Assembly: GCA_007132825.1 (NCBI GenBank) | Contig: SLNX01000184.1 | Span: 1-14,191 of the forward strand | Origin: Bacteroidales bacterium | GTDB lineage: Bacteria > Bacteroidota > Bacteroidia > Bacteroidales > UBA7960 | Reading direction: 5' to 3' | Length of the DNA: 14,191 nucleotides | In this document: positions 7,367 to 11,451 of the stretch, one piece after another | Layout: the number at the start of each line of letters is the position of its first letter | Numbering within the stretch: position 1 is the first letter of the stretch | The notes under the pieces: model-generated | Told to the model about the DNA's origin: nothing | Database searches by the model: none | The model's input: the letters and a program-made list of their open reading frames with translations, nothing else | Position numbers and translations under genes: made by a program

Positions 7367-10300
7367 TTACCGGTGCTCAGACATCTTCTGAAGCCACCGG
7401 TCATAATACATGTCAAAAACCTGTTCCGCCCTGTCAGCCAATTCATCCTGGTTATAATCATCACAAACGATACTGATTCTTTGCAACATAGCCAGGCTCT
7501 CATGCTTATTGTCAAAAACCATATCGGCTTTTCTTCCGGGAAAACGGAAATAATATTGGAGGTTTTCTTCATGAATGTTAATCATCCTTTCAGCAATGGC
7601 ATTGCCCTTTTCGTATGCACCTGCTGCATAATAGTGTTCAGCCAGGAGAAATGTGAAATAGTTAAATGGCACATTGTACTCAGGCATCATTTCCATGGCC
7701 TTGTCAAGCACGGCAATGGCAGAGTCCGGTTTGTTTTCGGCAAGCAATGATTTTGCCAGACGGTGCATCACATTTCTGAAACTCACCGTAAGCCGCCTGT
7801 GGTCCTCATCCAGATACACAGATGGATCAGACATGTTACCCCACTGGAATTTATTCATCACATTGTCATACAATATCCTGGTATTTACACGTCCCGGCTC
7901 CACCCTGTCATGTTCCGTTCTGATTGGAACCAGCCTGTATGCCATTCCTTCCAGTTGAAAAAATTCTTCCAAACCCAAATAAGATTCGCTTCCCGTTGTG
8001 ATGGCAAAATAGACCGGTCGCTCCCAATTGTTTATCGCGAGGAAGTTCAGTGCCATAAGATGATTCTTATTGAGTCCGCTGCCGGGCATCACCCATTCAA
8101 CGGCATCAACAATGAGGTGTGCATCTTCGGGAGCAACAGTTCCGTTTTCAACAACTTTGGCAGAATCTACCGGCAGGCGGAATTTGTTGGTTGGAATAAA
8201 GTCTTCATGTCCGCGACCCGTCCTGATCCGCGTACTTTGTGCATCACTGCCAACGAACTCCATCAAACGGCTAAGGTCCTGGAACCCTTCCAAACGCTGC
8301 ATCATGAAAACATAATCGCGTGTTCCGTCTCTGTATTGACGAGGTTCCCAACTAAACGGAACAGGTTCTGCATCATATGTTTTGCGGCGCAGCATGTTAT
8401 CAATATACCAGTCTGTATTAAGCAAACTCATGTTCACCACTTTGATATCCGTTCTGACTCCTTCCACCTCCTGCGCATACCAGAGCGGGAAGGTGTCATT
8501 ATCGCCATTGGTAAAGATGATGGCGTTGGGGGCGCAAGACTCCAGGTAGTTGATGGCCACATCACGGGCGCCGTATCTGCCTGATCTGTCATGATCGTCC
8601 CAGTTCTCTTTTGCCATGTTTACCGGAACAAGCAACACCGAAACAGCAACAACGGCTATTACGGCAATCCTGCTCTTGTTGTCTGAACCTTTAACGTCAA
8701 GACTCTTTATTTTCCTGAACAACCCGTCAACAAGCGCCATCACACCCAGTCCAACCCATATGGAGAAAGCGTAAAATGATCCAATGTAAGAATAGTCACG
8801 CTCCCTTGGCTGGAAAGGTGTTTGGTTCAGATAGATGATGATTGCCAGCCCGGTCATAAAAAACAGCAGTCCGACCACAAGTGCATCCTGGGGTCGTCTT
8901 TTGAGCTGAAAAAGAAACCCGATCACTCCCAGAAGGAAAGGCAGCATGTAGTAGCGGTTGTAACCGTGGTTTGATTTCAGGCTTTCGGGAAGATTTGACT
9001 GGGGGCCGAGGCGCAATTCATCAATAAAATTAATCCCCGTAAGCCAATTTCCCTCCAGCAGGCTGCCATGCCCCTGGATGTCATTTTGACGACCGCTGAA
9101 GTTCCACATCAGGTATCGCAGGTACATATGCCCCACTTGATAGGAAAAAAAGAACCGTAAATTTTCAGCGAATGTAGGTTTATTGACCACTTCGGTAGTT
9201 CCATCAAACTGAGTAACGCGGATTGGACGCCCCTGAACATTACCCCACTGTTCGTAGCCTCGCGGATGTTGTCCGCGACTGCTCCACATTCGCGGGAAAA
9301 TAGTGGTAAACTGCGGATCGTAAACCGGCTCCAGTTCTGTTCTTGGATTAATCACCTCATAACGGCCGGTTTCACGGTTCTTGCCCCAAACCGGAATACC
9401 ATCCTCCAGGTCGATCACAGGAGCATTGTAATAGGGACCTTGTAACAAAGGCCAGGCACCGTATTGTTCACGACCCAGATATGCCTTCATCGCCAGCGCA
9501 TCCTTTGGTGCATTTTCATTGATCGGAACCTGTGCATTGGAGCGGATCACCAACATAAAAAAGCTCGAATAACCGATTACGATAAAGGTAAAACAAAGCA
9601 ATATGGTGTTCCAGACCACTTTTTTATTTTTCTGCGTATAATATAGTCCGAAAACAATGGATGCGATCAAAAGCACAAAGAATATGACTGTACCACTGTG
9701 AAATGGCAACCCGATACTGTTTACGAAAAATCTTTCGAAACGCCAGTCAAGCTCCATGATGCCCGGTATGAGAATCGATTGAATAAAATACAGCAATGCC
9801 ACGGCCACAATGCCAGTGAGGATGATTCCGTTTCTGGTTGGTTTGTATTTTTTAAAATAATACACAAATACGATGGCAGGTATCGCAAGAAGATTTAGCA
9901 GGTGTACACCAATTGATAAGCCAATGATGTAAAAAATGAGTACCAGCCATTTGTTTGCATCAGGTTCATTGGCTCGGGCCTCCCATTGAAGGATGGCCCA
10001 GAAAACGAATGCGGTAAGAAATGCAGATGTTACATACACTTCTGCCTCAACGGCAGTAAACCAGAATGAATCGCTGAAGGTAAGTGTTAATGCGCCAACC
10101 AGACCACTTCCAAAAATAACCATTGCCTGGGTAACGGAAAGCTCCTGACCAGATAATAAAAGCTTCCTTGCAAGGATGTTTATTGTCCAGAAAAGAAACA
10201 TTACGGCCATACCTCCGGCAACTGCTGACATCATATTGATCCAGAATGCAACACGGGAAACCTCCCCAAGGGCAAACAGGGAGAACACACGGGCCATCAT

Positions 10301-10480
10301 CTGATAAAGTGGCGCACCTGGCGGATGACCAATCTGAAGCTTATATGACACGGCAATCCGCTCACCGGCATCCCAGAAACTAACTGTTGGCTCAATTGTA
10401 AGCAGGTACATCAATGTGGCAAACAGAAAAAGGCCCCAACCGATATAGTTGTTGATCCTGCGATATAAAATGTCATCCAT
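7367..10480 (-). CDS. DUF2723 / GT117-family membrane glycosyltransferase-like protein
   Basis: Large polytopic membrane protein of 1037 residues. The N-terminal half has about ten or more hydrophobic segments (for example about 13-28, 78-105, 119-137, 150-165, 178-207, 218-240 and 264-281, with a second cluster at 508-585 and one at 603-618). The first loop carries SFWDAGERIAVSYKLQIGHP (34-53), the hallmark of DUF2723, with Asp/Glu at 37 and 40 where GT-C enzymes keep their acidic residues. EAEVYV (145-150) and GLSIGVHLLNLLAIP (187-201) are further family motifs. A soluble part from about 620 has IIFTNGDNDTFPLWYAQEVE (653-672). The tail (about 905-1030) resembles TPR helices. DUF2723 is classed with GT117, which includes the animal O-mannosyltransferase TMEM260, so a lipid-sugar-dependent protein glycosylation role is an inference. 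The ATG at 10480 precedes a well-placed first membrane segment. Confidence 0.88.
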   Translation of the reverse strand: MDDILYRRINNYIGWGLFLFATLMYLLTIEPTVSFWDAGERIAVSYKLQIGHPPGAPLYQMMARVFSLFALGEVSRVAFWINMMSAVAGGMAVMFLFWTINILARKLLLSGQELSVTQAMVIFGSGLVGALTLTFSDSFWFTAVEAEVYVTSAFLTAFVFWAILQWEARANEPDANKWLVLIFYIIGLSIGVHLLNLLAIPAIVFVYYFKKYKPTRNGIILTGIVAVALLYFIQSILIPGIMELDWRFERFFVNSIGLPFHSGTVIFFVLLIASIVFGLYYTQKNKKVVWNTILLCFTFIVIGYSSFFMLVIRSNAQVPINENAPKDALAMKAYLGREQYGAWPLLQGPYYNAPVIDLEDGIPVWGKNRETGRYEVINPRTELEPVYDPQFTTIFPRMWSSRGQHPRGYEQWGNVQGRPIRVTQFDGTTEVVNKPTFAENLRFFFSYQVGHMYLRYLMWNFSGRQNDIQGHGSLLEGNWLTGINFIDELRLGPQSNLPESLKSNHGYNRYYMLPFLLGVIGFLFQLKRRPQDALVVGLLFFMTGLAIIIYLNQTPFQPRERDYSYIGSFYAFSIWVGLGVMALVDGLFRKIKSLDVKGSDNKSRIAVIAVVAVSVLLVPVNMAKENWDDHDRSGRYGARDVAINYLESCAPNAIIFTNGDNDTFPLWYAQEVEGVRTDIKVVNMSLLNTDWYIDNMLRRKTYDAEPVPFSWEPRQYRDGTRDYVFMMQRLEGFQDLSRLMEFVGSDAQSTRIRTGRGHEDFIPTNKFRLPVDSAKVVENGTVAPEDAHLIVDAVEWVMPGSGLNKNHLMALNFLAINNWERPVYFAITTGSESYLGLEEFFQLEGMAYRLVPIRTEHDRVEPGRVNTRILYDNVMNKFQWGNMSDPSVYLDEDHRRLTVSFRNVMHRLAKSLLAENKPDSAIAVLDKAMEMMPEYNVPFNYFTFLLAEHYYAAGAYEKGNAIAERMINIHEENLQYYFRFPGRKADMVFDNKHESLAMLQRISIVCDDYNQDELADRAEQVFDMYYDRWLQKMSEHR

Positions 10481-10633
10481 AGCTAGATTTATTGATTTGA
10501 TAAAGAGTGGCTTACAGGTATAAGTTTAGTTAATTACGAAATGCGAAAATACAAAAAAAAGAAGGTTCATGGCAGGATTTTAACATCTATTGCAATATGC
10601 AGGATCGATTTCATTGTATTTTTTCCCGTTTTT
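10481..10633. other. Intergenic gap between the GT117 gene and the tRNA-Gln promoter
   Basis: A/T-rich spacer between the start of the minus-strand membrane-protein gene and the plus-strand tRNA promoter. It must hold the membrane-protein promoter, but I find no exact TAnnTTTG on the minus strand. The closest is TATTTTCG, with one changed base and no suitable -33. No gene, repeat or stable hairpin is visible. Confidence 0.5.
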
Positions 10634-10664
10634 TTTGTGCTGACTGAAATAATTTTTATCTTTG
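10634..10664 (+). promoter_or_regulatory. Bacteroidetes-type promoter of tRNA-Gln
   Basis: TTTG at 10634-10637 and TATCTTTG at 10657-10664 are separated by 19 bases. This fits the phylum's -33 TTTG / -7 TAnnTTTG sigma factor consensus in both boxes and in spacing. The -7 box ends 16 bases before the mature tRNA 5' end, leaving a short processed leader. This is the clearest promoter in the window. Confidence 0.7.
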
Positions 10665-10680
10665 CCGACCGAAAACGGAT

Positions 10681-10750
10681 TGACCGATGGTGTAATGGTA
10701 GCACTACAGTTTTTGGAGCTGTCTGTCTAGGTTCGAATCCTAGTCGGTCA
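10681..10750 (+). tRNA. tRNA-Gln (anticodon UUG)
   Basis: A full cloverleaf can be drawn. The acceptor arms TGACCGA (10681-10687) and TCGGTCA (10744-10750) are perfect complements. The D stem is GTGT/GCAC with loop AATGGTA. The anticodon stem ACAGT/GCTGT includes one T-G pair and encloses the 7-base loop TTTTGGA, giving anticodon TTG for glutamine. The T stem CTAGG/CCTAG encloses TTCGAAT. CCA is not encoded, so it must be added after transcription. The gene has its own promoter and terminator and is a single-gene unit. It is the only RNA gene I see. Confidence 0.96.
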
Positions 10751-10763
10751 ACAATTGTAAAAC

Positions 10764-10800
10764 AAAAACCCCTGTATGTCAGCAACATACAGGGGTTTTT
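10764..10800 (+). terminator. Intrinsic terminator of tRNA-Gln
   Basis: A perfect 16-bp stem (10764-10779 with 10785-10800) closes a 5-base loop, CAGCA. The G/C-rich core is CCCC/GGGG, and the 3' arm ends in five T residues preceded by an A-run on the 5' arm, the standard rho-independent layout. It begins 14 bases after the tRNA end. Because of the A-run/T-run symmetry it could also act on minus-strand transcripts. Confidence 0.88.
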
Positions 10801-10842
10801 CATTGCCCCAAAAAGGCAGTCATCCTATTACAAAACAAACTG

Positions 10843-10902
10843 CCTTTGGCTATTATTTTTGCCCCCTATTTTGGATGTACTTTTTCTTTGGCAACCATCC
10901 AA
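10843..10902 (+). repeat. 60-base direct repeat, copy 1
   Basis: Starts CCTTTGGCTATTATTTTTGC and ends GGCAACCATCCAA. It is identical to copy 2 at 11311-11370 in 59 of 60 bases; the single difference is at 10868 (A) versus 11336 (T). In this copy the sequence continues into the matching arm of a 15-bp hairpin, which copy 2 lacks. Confidence 0.92.
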
Positions 10903-10913
10903 AGAAAAAGTAC
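10877..10913. repeat. Perfect 15-bp inverted repeat (hairpin)
   Basis: GTACTTTTTCTTTGG (10877-10891) and CCAAAGAAAAAGTAC (10899-10913) are exact complements around a 7-base loop, CAACCAT. An overlapping alternative stem TGGATG/CATCCA (10872-10877 with 10896-10901) is also possible. The hairpin has no T-run after it and is A/T-rich, so it does not look like a normal terminator. Confidence 0.88.
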
Positions 10914-10957
10914 CAAAAAGAAAGATCTCCGCTTCTGATGCATCTGCTAAATTCTAC

Positions 10958-11072
10958 GGCATCTTCAATCCGCGCAGGCCGAGCCGCACAGCTCCACGTG
11001 CAAGGATCGTTTCAATATGCTTGCGGCTGTGCTCGCGGCCTGCTTGCTGAGGCTCCCGCTATTGAAGATGCC
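10958..11072. repeat. 115-base imperfect palindrome
   Basis: The outer arms GGCATCTTCAAT (10958-10969) and ATTGAAGATGCC (11061-11072) are perfect 12-base complements. Inside them a second G/C-rich pair, GCAGGCCGAGCCGCACAGC (10974-10992) and GCTGTGCTCGCGGCCTGC (11026-11043), is complementary apart from a small bulge. The centre holds CACGTG. The element is much richer in G+C than its A/T-rich surroundings and could fold into a long hairpin or cruciform. The layout resembles large REP/BIME-type or non-autonomous transposon-like repeats. I cannot name a family. Confidence 0.8.
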
Positions 11073-11225
11073 TTGATTTTGAACGCAGATCCATCAAATG
11101 CGGAAGTCAAGTGTTTTCCGGATGGGACACCCATTTATAAAATCCGCTTTTGATTACTTCCATTATTCCCTGTTTTGTGCACTGCAGCACACATAAATGA
11201 TTCAGCTTGGGCGCATATCTCGTAT

Positions 11226-11252
11226 GGCCCCATCGGGGTCATACATTGATAG
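11226..11252. repeat. Small REP-like hairpin unit 1
   Basis: GGCCCCATCGGGGTCATACA and seven further bases form a 4-bp CCCC/GGGG stem with loop ATC and an A/T-rich tail. It aligns base for base with the unit at 11279, keeping the GGCC.C...G.GGTC frame while the stem bases change together. Confidence 0.5.
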
Positions 11253-11278
11253 CTCAGCGCCAATGTCTTAATTCTTAC

Positions 11279-11305
11279 GGCCTCGTAGAGGTCGAATATT
11301 AAATC
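11279..11305. repeat. Small REP-like hairpin unit 2
   Basis: GGCCTCGTAGAGGTCGAATA and seven further bases form a CCTC/GAGG stem with loop GTA and an A/T-rich tail. It is 53 bases from unit 1 and has the same layout. The stem difference (CCCC/GGGG versus CCTC/GAGG) is compensated on both arms, which suggests that pairing matters. Confidence 0.5.
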
Positions 11306-11310
11306 AGTTC

Positions 11311-11370
11311 CCTTTGGCTATTATTTTTGCCCCCTTTTTTGGATGTACTTTTTCTTTGGCAACCATCCAA
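11311..11370 (+). repeat. 60-base direct repeat, copy 2
   Basis: Matches copy 1 (10843-10902) in 59 of 60 bases, 468 bases further on. The match stops abruptly after CCATCCAA, just where copy 1 continues into the second arm of its hairpin. Here the sequence goes on as TTATAAAAACAAACTGCC, which resembles the sequence just before copy 1. The repeat pair therefore looks like a recombination or insertion boundary. Copy 2 ends about 80 bases before the restriction-modification gene. Confidence 0.92.
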
Positions 11371-11404
11371 TTATAAAAACAAACTGCCAAAATTCTTATA
11401 ACGT

Positions 11405-11421
11405 TATTTTTGTTATGTTTG
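11405..11421 (+). promoter_or_regulatory. Tandem -7 promoter elements before the restriction-modification gene
   Basis: Two exact TAnnTTTG matches lie one after the other: TATTTTTG (11405-11412) and TATGTTTG (11414-11421), 31-47 bases before the ATG. Neither has a TTTG at the proper -33 distance, so the promoter may be weak or depend on an activator. Transcripts would begin near 11418-11430, giving a leader of about 20-30 bases. Confidence 0.42.
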
Positions 11422-11451
11422 TAGTGACAATGCATCCAAACCCCTGCCTTT

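Larger units (their letters stand above)
10801..11404. other. Repeat-filled gene-free region
   Basis: About 600 bases between the tRNA terminator and the promoter region of the restriction-modification gene. No frame here is credible: the possible plus-strand frames run through the hairpins and palindrome and through non-coding DNA, and have no family features. The stretch holds a 60-base direct repeat (two copies), a 15-bp hairpin, a 115-base imperfect palindrome and two small REP-like hairpins, described separately. A near-identical motif, ATTAnAAAACAAACTGCC, occurs at 10827-10844 and (with one extra A) at 11370-11388, bracketing most of the region. This looks like decayed mobile or dispersed intergenic repeat DNA. 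Confidence 0.7.

Noticed and set aside
7763..8584. A 273-codon plus-strand frame opposite the GT117 gene
   Set aside because: It is antisense to a clearly coding region, has an odd His/Ile/Arg-rich composition and shows no recognisable domain.
10681..10750. tRNA-Gln as an attachment site with a direct repeat in the window
   Set aside because: I looked for a second copy of the T-arm/acceptor end to the right of the tRNA and found none up to 14191, and there is no integrase. Only the weaker island idea is kept as a finding.
10541..11050. A 169-codon plus-strand frame and its minus-strand counterpart overlapping the tRNA
   Set aside because: Both include the tRNA gene and its promoter or terminator. 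They are chance open frames.
10776..11153. A 125-codon plus-strand frame beginning in the tRNA terminator
   Set aside because: It runs through the terminator arm, the 60-base repeat, the 15-bp hairpin and the large palindrome, so its sequence is fixed by repeats and not by protein function. No motif, promoter or translation signal fits.
10843..11370. CRISPR-like array
   Set aside because: There are only two copies of a 60-base unit, 468 bases apart, with structured sequence between them. There are no regular spacers and no cas genes.
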